Source of the DNA: Lachnospiraceae bacterium
GTDB taxonomy: Bacteria; Bacillota_A; Clostridia; Lachnospirales; Lachnospiraceae
Direction: 5' to 3'
Assembly (NCBI GenBank): GCA_028694115.1
Contig: JAQUUB010000139.1
Coordinates: forward strand, 1-10,159
Length of the DNA stretch: 10,159 bases
Each line of letters opens with the position of its first letter. The first letter of the stretch is position 1. The notes beneath the pieces are model-generated. The model was not told the DNA's origin and did not search any database. It was given only the letters and a program-made list of their open reading frames with translations. A program made the position numbers and the translations under genes. Shown here one piece after another: positions 1-6,821 of the stretch.

Positions 1-66
1 TCAATAATTATACAGAAAAAAACGCGCGGTATAGGACAGCACGTTAAGATAGACACGATATGGAGG

Positions 67-1137
67 ATGCCGAATTTAATCTGCGGCAGAAGTGCGGTAG
101 GTGGGAACTATAATTCGACGCGTGACACTAAACAGGATAGAATACAGGAAAAGAAAGAAAAAAGAGAAGAATTTTTCAAAAACTGTATGACATATTTTAC
201 ATGTAGGGATGAGATGGGAAAAAATCTTGTTTTAGACTGGATGTCAGATATGGAAGAAAAACAAAATGGAGGATGCGCGTTAGTCATACGTGAATTGCAA
301 AGAAATGAAGAAGCTGCTCGGGCATTGTTATGTACTACAGGAAGTGCTCTGATGAAAGTGTCTCAAAATGAAGATGATATTCCAATTGCAATTCTTGCAG
401 CGCTAGTGTCGGGTAATCCACATTACCTTGACAGAGGAAGTACTCCAGGAAGTTTGTTCATGCAGGGACTTTGTTTTATGCAGGGCAAAGAGTATCCAAA
501 ATCAGCTGTTGACTGGAAGAAAAGACTATTAGAGTCACACATATTGCCGGATGATATTTCCAGTATGGTAATCACACTCGGAATTCATTTGCAAATTAGT
601 GAGCATACACATCCGGCAGTGGAAGCGTTTTGCACTATCAGGGAACCACTTGTTCTAACAGCACTGAATTTAAGAGAGGCTACATCTGCATGGGCAGATA
701 CTAAGATCGTATATATTGTTGAAAATGAAATGGTTTTTTCTTATCTTGCAGATAAAGTAAGGGAATGTAAAGCAGCGTTGATGTGTACGTCCGGACAGTT
801 TAGAAATGCAGCATTTGAAATCATAGAACTGCTGGTGAAAAACAATACAGATATTTATTACAGTGGTGATATGGATCCGGAAGGCATGGGAATTGCAGAT
901 AGGTTGTGGCAGAGATTTCCAGAAAGAGTGTATCTTTGGAGAATGTCAGGCAGTGACTACCGAAAGGCTATTTCGAATGAGAGAATAGAAGAACGGAGTC
1001 TGGCGATGTTGGATAATTTAACGAATGGTGAACTGAGGGATACTGCCAAAGCTATTTTGGAAAAGAAAAGGGCCGCATATCAAGAAAATATTTTAGAAGA
1101 TTTATGTATGGATCTGAAGGTATCTGAAGGTATCTGA
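67..1137 (+). CDS. jetD: Wadjet JetD-type protein (DUF3323/DUF2399, TIGR02679-like), probably 5'-partial
   Basis: JetD is the toprim-bearing nuclease subunit of Wadjet, an SMC-based system that restricts plasmids. The middle of this protein matches the DUF3323 style (a GNPHYLDRG segment near residue 115, then LPDDISS near 160). The C-terminal third matches DUF2399: IVENEMVF near 218 supplies the toprim glutamate, a CTSGQ segment is near 237, and YSGDMDPEGMGIADR near 265 supplies the D-x-D-x-x-G acidic motif. The DUF2397/2398/2399 gene family is the Wadjet variant usually called type III. The ATG at 67 has a GGAGG directly against it with no spacer, and the same frame has no stop back to base 1. 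Family members carry roughly 100 more N-terminal residues, so the gene most likely starts left of the window or was truncated there. JetA, JetB and JetC are not visible. The stop codon lies in a 10-bp tandem repeat. The family assignment is from recognised motifs, not a search. Confidence 0.72.
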   Translation: MPNLICGRSAVGGNYNSTRDTKQDRIQEKKEKREEFFKNCMTYFTCRDEMGKNLVLDWMSDMEEKQNGGCALVIRELQRNEEAARALLCTTGSALMKVSQNEDDIPIAILAALVSGNPHYLDRGSTPGSLFMQGLCFMQGKEYPKSAVDWKKRLLESHILPDDISSMVITLGIHLQISEHTHPAVEAFCTIREPLVLTALNLREATSAWADTKIVYIVENEMVFSYLADKVRECKAALMCTSGQFRNAAFEIIELLVKNNTDIYYSGDMDPEGMGIADRLWQRFPERVYLWRMSGSDYRKAISNERIEERSLAMLDNLTNGELRDTAKAILEKKRAAYQENILEDLCMDLKVSEGI

Positions 1138-1145
1138 AGGTATCT
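1112..1145. repeat. 10-bp tandem repeat at the 3' end of the jetD-like gene
   Basis: Three exact copies of ATCTGAAGGT lie end to end (1112-1141), followed by ATCT. The unit is not a multiple of three and contains the TGA that ends the gene. Losing one copy would read through to a TAA shortly downstream and change the last residues. This is seen directly; any functional effect is inference. Confidence 0.85.
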
Positions 1146-1300
1146 CAAAGCAATAATATAACGCCAATTTCTGCGTAAAATGGCAATAGTTTAACACAAG
1201 CCCATTTCTAAAAGAGTTTTACAATATTTGTTCTTTGAAGTCAAGAGAATAACTTGAAAATCCGTTAAAAATTAAAAAATGTTTTAATATAAAAAGTATT

Positions 1301-1423
1301 AGTCCATACTTGACAGCAGCATACGGAGAAAAGGTCAAAGCGTACCTGCAGCGGGGCGCGAGAAAGCTGCCGGGGTTTGAGCAGTGGCCGAACCCGCAGG
1401 CGGGGTGGGGGCGCTGTGCGTGA
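1301..1423 (+). pseudogene. GC-rich gene remnant, unidentified
   Basis: Bases 1341-1420 are about 74% G+C (59 of 80 by count), while both flanks are AT-rich. On the + strand a frame that is open from about 1253 ends at TGA 1421-1423. Its last 40 codons read like real protein (…YGEKVKAYLQRG…LPGFEQWPNP…). There is no usable start codon or ribosome binding site, so this looks like the 3' scrap of a gene from a higher-GC donor. I do not recognise the family. A long minus-strand frame across the same DNA also crosses the terminator hairpin and is not convincing. Apart from the tandem repeat, this remnant, one promoter candidate and the terminator, I see nothing else in the 1138-1571 gap. Confidence 0.35.
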
Positions 1424-1435
1424 GATCGTCTTTGT

Positions 1436-1444
1436 TGATATAAT
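1436..1444 (+). promoter_or_regulatory. Extended -10 promoter candidate upstream of the ATPase-Toprim pair
   Basis: TGATATAAT is a perfect TATAAT with the TGn extension. No good -35 is seen 16-18 bases upstream. Transcription would start near 1451, just before the hairpin at 1462-1506, which would then lie in the leader. A second, weaker candidate lies after the hairpin (TTGAAA 1513-1518, 16-base spacer, GATAAG 1535-1540). Confidence 0.35.
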
Positions 1445-1461
1445 TTGTGGGTGCAAAGAAA

Positions 1462-1510
1462 AATAGCAACATTAACCGTAATTTTTTTACGGTTGATGTT
1501 GCTATTTTTA
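1462..1510. terminator. Strong hairpin terminator, possibly bidirectional
   Basis: The 19-base arms are 1462-1480 (AATAGCAACATTAACCGTA) and 1488-1506. They pair fully, with one G-U wobble, around a 7-base loop. A T-rich run follows on the + strand, and on the minus strand the stem is followed by TTTTTCTTTG, so it could terminate in both directions. It separates the jetD side from the ATPase gene. If the promoter at 1436 is real, it would act as an attenuator. Confidence 0.8.
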
Positions 1511-1571
1511 TTTTGAAAGGATATACTAGAAATAGATAAGATTTTCAAGTGAAATAGGAAGGAGTTTGATG

Positions 1572-2726
1572 ATGCTAAAACGATTTGAGGTAAAAAATTA
1601 TAAGAATTTTTGCGAGAATATAGTAGTGGATTTTTCGAAAGTAGGAGGCTATCAATTCAGTACGGAATGCATTGCGAATCAAATGTTGGGAAAAATATTG
1701 ATTTATGGAAGAAATGCAACAGGAAAGACAAATTTGGGAAGAGCTTTTTTAGATATTACAAGTAATTTATCTGGAATCCGATATCTTAGAACACAAACAG
1801 GAATTTATATGAATGCAGATTCGGCAGAAAAAACATCAGAATTCAAATATGTTTTTCAATTTGGTGAAAAGGAAGTGATTTATCACTATAGGAAATATTC
1901 AGAAAATCAAATTTATGATGAAGAATTATATTTAAATAATCAAAAAATATTCTATTACAATTTTCAAACAAAGGAGAATGATTTTAATCATCTTGATTTA
2001 CTGGATGCAGATAAAATTGTTACAGATCGATATTTGCAGGCAGAAGATGGGAATGAAGGGAAAGAGGAAGGAGAACTGCAGACATTATCATTTTTACGCT
2101 GGTTGATTAATAATACAGCATTGCATAATGATTCCGTTTTATTGAAAATGGATGATTATATTAAACGGATGACAATGCTAACTGTTGGAAGTGGAGAAAT
2201 CATTCGTCCCAGAAGAGCATATGATTCCTTTTTTGAAGCATTGGAAAATAATGATACATTAAAAGATTTTGAGGATTTTTTAAATGCCATGGGAGTTGCC
2301 TGTGAACTTGTATTGAAGCAGTTGCCGGATGGACAGAAAGAACTTTATTTTAAACACGAAAACTTAGTGCCATTTTATGAGACAGCCTCAAGTGGTACGA
2401 TTGCGCTAATGAATTTGTATCGTAGATTGGAATTAGGAAAAGGGCTGACATTTCTTTATATAGATGAATTTGATGCATTCTACCATTATGAGATGTCGGA
2501 AAATGTCATTAAGTTCTTTAAGGCAAAATATCCGGAGTGCCAGGTCATCATGACAACTCATAATACAAACTTAATGACAAATAGATTGATGCGTCCGGAT
2601 AGCCTGTTTATTCTTTCAAGGAAAGGCAGGATAACGGCATTATGTGACGCTACGCAGAGAGAATTGAGAGAGGGGCACAATCTGGAAAAGCTTTATATAA
2701 GTGGGGAATTTGAAAAGTATGAATAA
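1572..2726 (+). CDS. ABC/AAA-type ATPase, first gene of a putative anti-phage ATPase-Toprim pair
   Basis: A 384-residue cytoplasmic ATPase of the AAA15/AAA21 (OLD/RloA/AbiL-like) style. The Walker A is GRNATGKT at 46-53 (Lys52). A degenerate ABC signature SSGT lies at 273-276. The Walker B is LYIDE at 295-299 with catalytic-type Glu299. A switch histidine sits in TTHNTNL (His330). The long segment between Walker A and the signature is the usual variable insert of this class. I chose the second of two adjacent ATGs because AAGGAG at 1559-1564 then sits 7 bases away; 1569 or TTG 1566 are alternatives. The last 8 bases overlap the Toprim gene, which implies coupled translation. By analogy with AbiLi, AriA (PARIS) and GajA-like proteins, it probably senses phage and controls the partner effector. 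That role is inference. The gene is AT-rich compared with the mobilisation genes downstream. Confidence 0.82.
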   Translation: MLKRFEVKNYKNFCENIVVDFSKVGGYQFSTECIANQMLGKILIYGRNATGKTNLGRAFLDITSNLSGIRYLRTQTGIYMNADSAEKTSEFKYVFQFGEKEVIYHYRKYSENQIYDEELYLNNQKIFYYNFQTKENDFNHLDLLDADKIVTDRYLQAEDGNEGKEEGELQTLSFLRWLINNTALHNDSVLLKMDDYIKRMTMLTVGSGEIIRPRRAYDSFFEALENNDTLKDFEDFLNAMGVACELVLKQLPDGQKELYFKHENLVPFYETASSGTIALMNLYRRLELGKGLTFLYIDEFDAFYHYEMSENVIKFFKAKYPECQVIMTTHNTNLMTNRLMRPDSLFILSRKGRITALCDATQRELREGHNLEKLYISGEFEKYE

Positions 2727-3351
2727 TTATGATTGGCTGGCACCGAGAAGAAGACGGCAGAGTCTGTTTGTGGTAGAAGGAAATCATGAAAAGAACGAAT
2801 TAATCAGTCTTCTTCTTAAAATTTTTCCGGAGATTGACATTTGTCTGGAAGACATTTTGATTTATGGAACCAATATTTATATGCTGTATGAAGAACTGGT
2901 GCACATCTATCAGGAAAACTGGTATGAGGATGATGTGGATCTTCCATTTCTTGTAAGTCGGAAAAAGGGATATGAAATGCCACTCTATAAAAAGGATTTC
3001 AATAATATTGTTTTGATTTTTGATTATGAAAGACATGAACCTAATTTTTCAGAGGATAAGATTATGAAAATGCAGGAATATTTTCATGATGCAACGGATG
3101 TTGGAAAATTATTTATTAATTATCCGATGATTGAGTCCTATCAGGATTTGCAGACGATTCCGGATGATACTTACAAGAAACGATATATTCCGGTTACGCT
3201 GCAGCCAGGGTATCAGTATAAAAATCTTGTAAAAGATACAATGATTGCAAAAATGACAGAACTTCCAATTCGTATAAAAGGCATTTTGATGGGGAGGTTT
3301 CATATAGTTCAAGGGATGATGATGATTTTACCCCATTCAGAAATATCATGA
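2719..3351 (+). CDS. Toprim-like effector partner of the ATPase, 3' end probably replaced
   Basis: The protein has 210 residues from ATG 2719. It overlaps the ATPase stop by 8 bases, with GGGGAA 10 bases upstream; an in-frame GTG at 2701 is less likely. A toprim-like arrangement is visible: FVVEGNHEKNEL with Glu20, then a hydrophobic strand ending in FDYERHEPNF (Asp102, Glu104), then INYPMIESYQDL (Glu139). This is a D-x-E variant instead of the common D-x-D. Toprim proteins next to an OLD-like ATPase (AbiLii, AriB/DUF4435, RloB-type) act as nucleases in anti-phage defence, and I infer the same role. The last dozen or so codons, from about 3315, lie on DNA that encodes a serine recombinase in another frame. 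The native C-terminus is therefore probably missing or swapped. I cannot tell whether the protein still works. The exact family is not certain. Confidence 0.7.
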   Translation: MNNYDWLAPRRRRQSLFVVEGNHEKNELISLLLKIFPEIDICLEDILIYGTNIYMLYEELVHIYQENWYEDDVDLPFLVSRKKGYEMPLYKKDFNNIVLIFDYERHEPNFSEDKIMKMQEYFHDATDVGKLFINYPMIESYQDLQTIPDDTYKKRYIPVTLQPGYQYKNLVKDTMIAKMTELPIRIKGILMGRFHIVQGMMMILPHSEIS

Positions 3352-4832
3352 ATGAATGGTATGCCAGAGATACAAGCAAGAAAATTCGCTCTACCTTCAA
3401 GGCAAAAGGAGAGTCTGGAAAGCGAGTGGCGAGCAGTCCGATATATGGATATTTGAAAGACCCAGATAACAAGGAAAACTGGATTGTAGACCAAGAAGCC
3501 GCCGCAGTTGTGAAACGCATTTTCAATATGTGCATGAATGGCATGGGTCCTTACCAGATAGCCAATACGCTGACACAGGAAGAAATAGATATTCCTGCCT
3601 ATCATCTTCAAAAAATGGGGTTCGGATTATGGAAATCAAGAGAGATAGCAAACCCTACAAAGTGGGGAAGCAGTACGGTCACGCACATTCTGGGAAAGCC
3701 AGAGTATTGCGGTCATACTGTAAATTTTAAGACCAGAAAACACTTCAAGGATAAAAAGAGCCATTATGTTCCCAAAGACCAATGGATGATTTTTGAGAAT
3801 ACTCATGAAGCAATCATTGATGAGGAAACCTTTAACAATGTCCAGAGACTTCGGGCGAATATCAGACGATACCCAGACGGATGGGGCGAAGCACATCCAT
3901 TAGGTGGACTTCTGTATTGTGCCGATTGCGGAGCAAAAATGTATGTCCATCGTGTCAACAACGGAAAGAGGATACCACAGTTTACCTGTTCTGCTTATTC
4001 CAAATTGCCTGTAGGTACGCTTTGCAAGACACAGCATAGAGTAAATGCGGATAATGTCATGGAGCTTATTTCTGCCACGATTAAAGAGGTCATAACCTAT
4101 GCGAGCATTGACAGAGAAGTTTTTATGAAGGATTTGGACGAGCAGATGGAAAAGAAAAAGACAGTAGATATTTCAGCACAGAAAAAGAGACTTCAACAGG
4201 CAGAGAGCTGAATTGGAGAGTTGGAAATACTGATTACCAGAATATACGAGGATCACGCTCTGGGGAAGCTGTCAGAGAAACGATACAGAAACCTCTACAA
4301 CACCTATGAAACCGAGCAGGAGCAGTTGTTGTCAGAGGTTGAGGAAATCAGGACAGCCCAGACACAGTACACCGAGGAACAGAAGTCAGCAGACCGATTT
4401 TTGAACCTTGTAAAGCGTTACGAGAACAGTTCCACCATAACAAACATGATGCTGAATGAGTTCGTGGAAAAGGTGCTTGTGTATGAGCGTGACATCAAGG
4501 GTGCAATCGACTGTACTCAGAAGATTGATATTTATTTTAACTTTATCGGGCATTTTATACCGCCTGCCCTTCGGGAAGAACCGACACCAGAGCAGACAGC
4601 AGAAAGTGAAGCTGTGATGGCTAGGAGAGAGAAATACAGACAGCGATACCAGAGAGCTAAAGAACGAGGTACTTATCAGAGATATTACGAGAAAACCAAG
4701 GCAAAGAAGAAAGCCGAGGTGGATGCAGCCAAGGAGAGGGAACGGGCAAAAGACCGCCAAAATGGGGTTTATCATGAACAGGGTGTGCCCGATATTCCAA
4801 AGGCAGAGAAGAAACTGAAAAAGGCACAGTAA
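3321..4832 (+). pseudogene. Large serine recombinase (TnpX-like), 5'-truncated and interrupted by a stop
   Basis: This is the C-terminal two thirds of a large serine recombinase. Family-like sequence begins around DDFTPFRNIMNEWYARD (from about 3321). The recombinase DNA-binding domain follows, then a zinc ribbon (CADC near 3918, later cysteines in FTCSAY and TLCKTQH), a coiled-coil stretch, and a DUF4368-type tail (IDIYFNFIGHF, then a basic end). The N-terminal resolvase domain with the catalytic serine, normally about the first 120-140 residues, is absent and is replaced by the Toprim gene. An in-frame TGA at 4209-4211 splits the rest. Translation resumes in the same frame (IGELEILITRIYEDH), so CGA to TGA is the likely mutation. 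Separate frames 3348-4211 and 4221-4832 are its two open parts. The enzyme cannot catalyse recombination. It was presumably the integrase of the element whose mobilisation genes follow. Confidence 0.88.
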
Positions 4833-4914
4833 TTACCGTATGAAATGCAAAGGCAGTATGTAAGGCAGGGAGAAACCCGATTGGGGTATTTGCACTTACA
4901 TACTGTCGGTAATT
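4831..4914. repeat. Interrupted inverted repeat just after the recombinase
   Basis: The outer arms AATTACCG (4831-4838) and CGGTAATT (4907-4914) enclose inner arms CAGTATGTAAG (4854-4864) and CTTACATACTG (4895-4905). A small ACCC/GGGG hairpin lies in the centre. There is no T-run directly after it. It could be a recombinase-linked element end, a structured RNA end, or part of a double terminator with the next hairpin. The arms are seen directly; the role is unknown. Confidence 0.6.
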
Positions 4915-4958
4915 ATCGGGCCAAATGAGCAGAAATGGTGTGAAAAATGACATTCCAA

Positions 4959-4992
4959 AAGAAGGTTGCATAAAATGTACCCTTCTTTTTTT
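4959..4992 (+). terminator. Rho-independent terminator after the recombinase pseudogene
   Basis: AAGAAGG (4959-4965) pairs with CCTTCTT (4981-4987) around a 15-base loop, and T residues continue to 4992. It closes the recombinase transcription unit. Confidence 0.6.
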
Positions 4993-5160
4993 GCACCTTC
5001 CTTCCCTTCCCTCATCTTCCCTTTTCTTCTCTTCCCTAGAAAGAAAAAGAAAGAGAAAAACGAAAAGAAAGAACCAAAGAAAAGATAAAAGATAAATAAA
5101 AAGAAAGATATACCTATCTCATCATATCCTATCTTTTCCCTTCCTATCCATCCATCAATC
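4993..5160. other. Strand-asymmetric pyrimidine/purine/pyrimidine low-complexity region
   Basis: The spacer between the terminator and the next gene contains no gene. On the + strand about 4993-5037 is nearly all C/T. About 5038-5111 is nearly all A/G, with GAAA and AGATAAA motifs. From 5112 to 5160 it is again rich in T and C with scattered A. The purine block can pair imperfectly with either pyrimidine block, for example AAAAGATA with TATCTTTT at 5130-5137. I see no clear promoter. Such tracts can form triplexes or act as unwinding or binding sites, but no function can be assigned. Confidence 0.6.
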
Positions 5161-5197
5161 AGTCTTTATAGCACGCATGTGCGGAAAGGAGCAGTAC

Positions 5198-5797
5198 ATG
5201 AAAGACAGCCAGACAAAGAGAATATTGGGGTTCTACGATGAACACGCAGAGTATGTGAGGAATGACAGATATTCGGACAGTTCCCAGACTGTTTACACAC
5301 GACTAGAGGACAAATATCATTGGTTAGTGGCAAAACCACAGGGCAAGAACCGATTGGAAGTCCACCAGACCGATGAACATGGCATGATTACCGCCAGAGA
5401 TACCTATGAGAGCCAGAGGAACACGTTTAACTGCGTTGATGTGGAGCGATTGCAGGCAGACGGAAAGCACAGGGTACATTTTAGCGAGGATGAAATCAAT
5501 CTGGTGTATCAGTATGGGGAAGGTGGCAAGGATGATATGCTTGCCATATTGCACCAGATATTGCCGAGGATAAAAGACCCAATGCTAAAGGACATTGTTA
5601 CCCAGACAGCCGACAAGGTATCATCCCTTGCACCAGAGGTCTGTTCTAATCTGATTTCATCCGTTAAGAACCGTAAGATTTATGAGAGGGATTGCTCTAT
5701 CAGAGAAAGACTTTCCAAGGCAAAAGCACAGTCAAAACAGTCGGTAACTAACGAACGGAAAAATGCAGTACCAAAGAGAGGAGAACAATCCTTATGA
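5198..5797 (+). CDS. TTRAP-domain (transposon-transfer assisting) protein
   Basis: The protein has 199 residues. I start at ATG 5198 because GGAAAGGAG (5183-5191) lies 6 bases upstream. The earlier in-frame ATG at 5177 has no ribosome binding site and lies upstream of that one. Residues about 95-155 (HFSEDEINLVYQY…, …LPRIKDPMLKDIV…, …TADKVSS…) resemble the short TTRAP domain (PF14203) found in conjugative and mobilisable elements of Clostridia. The N-terminal 90 residues (FYDEHAEYVRND…) are not recognised, and the C-terminus is basic and low-complexity. No signal peptide or membrane segment is seen. The stop overlaps the next start (ATGA), so the two are translationally coupled. TTRAP proteins have no firmly established biochemical role; association with transfer is from context. 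The domain call rests on pattern memory, not a profile search. Confidence 0.6.
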   Translation: MKDSQTKRILGFYDEHAEYVRNDRYSDSSQTVYTRLEDKYHWLVAKPQGKNRLEVHQTDEHGMITARDTYESQRNTFNCVDVERLQADGKHRVHFSEDEINLVYQYGEGGKDDMLAILHQILPRIKDPMLKDIVTQTADKVSSLAPEVCSNLISSVKNRKIYERDCSIRERLSKAKAQSKQSVTNERKNAVPKRGEQSL

Positions 5798-6084
5798 AAC
5801 TCACAAAATACGAGCAGGAAACCATAGTAAACTACAATGCAGGGGAACAAACCGCAAGTGTCTACACAGCAGATAAAGCGGTTATGAGACGATTTAACAG
5901 GCTTGTTGCAGAGTTTCCAGAGCAGTATCAGTTGGTGGGAGAAACGGAAGTATCCAAGACCTATTCCATGCCAAAAGCATACGTTAGTTACCGTAAGCCG
6001 AGAAAGGTCAGCGATGTACAGAGGGAAAAGGCTAGGAGCAAGATGGAAGCCATCAATCAAGCGAAGAATGTTGTGGTAAATTGA
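5794..6084 (+). CDS. Small conserved mobile-element protein, function unknown
   Basis: A 96-residue soluble protein beginning MKLTKYEQETIVNYNAGEQTASVYT. Its ATG overlaps the TTRAP gene stop by 4 bases, with AGAGGAGAA placed upstream inside that gene. The N-terminal pattern (KYEQET, NYN, ASVYT, then an RRFNRL helix) is one I associate with short hypothetical proteins of Firmicutes mobile elements, where a few have been labelled 'immunoglobulin' or 'chaperone' without basis. It is followed by a beta-rich stretch (KTYSMPKAYVSYRKPRK) and a basic helical end with an RE-K-ARSKMEA pattern. It could bind nucleic acid, given the basic charge, but there is no recognisable motif. It is probably cotranscribed with the TTRAP gene. 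Confidence 0.7.
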   Translation: MKLTKYEQETIVNYNAGEQTASVYTADKAVMRRFNRLVAEFPEQYQLVGETEVSKTYSMPKAYVSYRKPRKVSDVQREKARSKMEAINQAKNVVVN

Positions 6085-6092
6085 TGTTGGAA

Positions 6093-6102
6093 ATGGTACA
6101 AT
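6093..6102 (+). promoter_or_regulatory. Extended -10 promoter candidate for the SRPBCC-DUF6440 cassette
   Basis: ATGGTACAAT contains TGG-TACAAT, an extended -10 with one mismatch from TATAAT. There is no convincing -35. It lies just after the preceding stop (6084) and 40 bases before the SRPBCC start, which fits a separate promoter for the cassette. Confidence 0.4.
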
Positions 6103-6141
6103 TAACGTGACAAATTTGAATTTGAGAAGGAGAATTTTAAT

Positions 6142-6534
6142 ATGGCATTATCAAATATTACAGGATTTTTTCAGACTGATATTCAAAAAGTATGGGATAC
6201 AGTAACTTCGCTTCATGAGTATTCTTGGCGTAGTGATTTGAGTAAGATAGAAGTTATAAATGAAAAACAGTTTGTTGAATACACAAAAGAGGGTTATGCA
6301 ACAACCTTTACAATTACGAGAAGTGAGCCTTGTAAACGATGGGAGTTCGACATGGAAAATACCAATATGAAAGGGCATTGGATTGGTGTATTCACATCTA
6401 AAAACGGTCAAACAGAAATTGATTTCACTGAAGATGTGACAGCAAAAAAAATCATTATGAAACCATTTGTAAAAGGGTATTTGAAAAAGCAACAAGAACA
6501 GTATATTTCTGATTTACAAAAAGCATTGTCTTAA
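6142..6534 (+). CDS. SRPBCC-fold (polyketide cyclase/START-like) protein
   Basis: The 130-residue length is normal for a single SRPBCC domain, a helix-grip fold that binds small hydrophobic ligands. The N-terminal strand and helix (ITGFFQTDIQKVWDTVTSLHEYSWRSD) match the usual 'xxDIxxVWxxVTD.xxYxxWRxD' opening. Alternating strands follow (…FTITRSEPCKRWEFDME…, …GHWIGVFTSKNGQTEIDFTEDV…), then a long C-terminal helix (KGYLKKQQEQYISDLQKAL) that closes the cavity. AAGGAG (6127-6132) lies 9 bases before the ATG. No catalytic residues can be assigned, so the ligand and activity are unknown. The gene is AT-rich compared with the mobilisation genes around it and is paired with DUF6440, which suggests a cargo cassette inserted in the operon. 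Confidence 0.78.
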   Translation: MALSNITGFFQTDIQKVWDTVTSLHEYSWRSDLSKIEVINEKQFVEYTKEGYATTFTITRSEPCKRWEFDMENTNMKGHWIGVFTSKNGQTEIDFTEDVTAKKIIMKPFVKGYLKKQQEQYISDLQKALS

Positions 6535-6583
6535 CAGATTCCAGTTTGAAGAATTGAAAGTTTGAATTTAGAGGAGATTTGAA

Positions 6584-6757
6584 ATGAATAAAGAAAACAG
6601 ATTTGAAGTAGTGTATCAAGAAACAGGTTTAAAGAATGAAAAAACCGTATATGTTGATAAAGAGACAGGTGTAAATTATCTTTTTATTGCAAATGGATTT
6701 GGTGGTGGTTTAACACCATTGTTAGATGTTGAGGGCAAACCTGTAATCACAAAATAA
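6584..6757 (+). CDS. DUF6440 family small protein
   Basis: A 57-residue protein whose sequence RFEVVYQETG…VYVDKETGVNYLF…GGGLTPLLDVEGKPVI fits the DUF6440 pattern. This family consists of small proteins common in Firmicutes that have no known function. GAGGAG (6571-6576) lies 7 bases before the ATG, and the stop is TAA 6755-6757. The whole protein is a predicted beta-rich single unit. The repeated 'D-K-E-T-G-V-N-Y-L-F' style strand is the family hallmark. It lies 49 bases after the SRPBCC gene and before a terminator hairpin, so the two probably form one small transcription unit. Confidence 0.75.
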   Translation: MNKENRFEVVYQETGLKNEKTVYVDKETGVNYLFIANGFGGGLTPLLDVEGKPVITK

Positions 6758-6821
6758 AACGTGATTTAAAAATAAATTGATGCACAATTACAGTTTGTGA
6801 AATAAAGAAAAATAAACTTAG

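Noticed and set aside
1219..1548. Minus-strand frame of 109 residues across the spacer
   Set aside because: It crosses the strong hairpin terminator and the GC-rich remnant, has no good ribosome binding site, and the composition is that of antisense DNA.
4386..4971. Minus-strand frames opposite the recombinase tail
   Set aside because: They are antisense shadows of a clear recombinase/DUF4368 coding frame.
6777..6805. Promoter TTGATG-17-AAATAA before the small membrane peptide
   Set aside because: The -10 matches the consensus at only two positions, and the terminator at 6822-6850 lies downstream of it.
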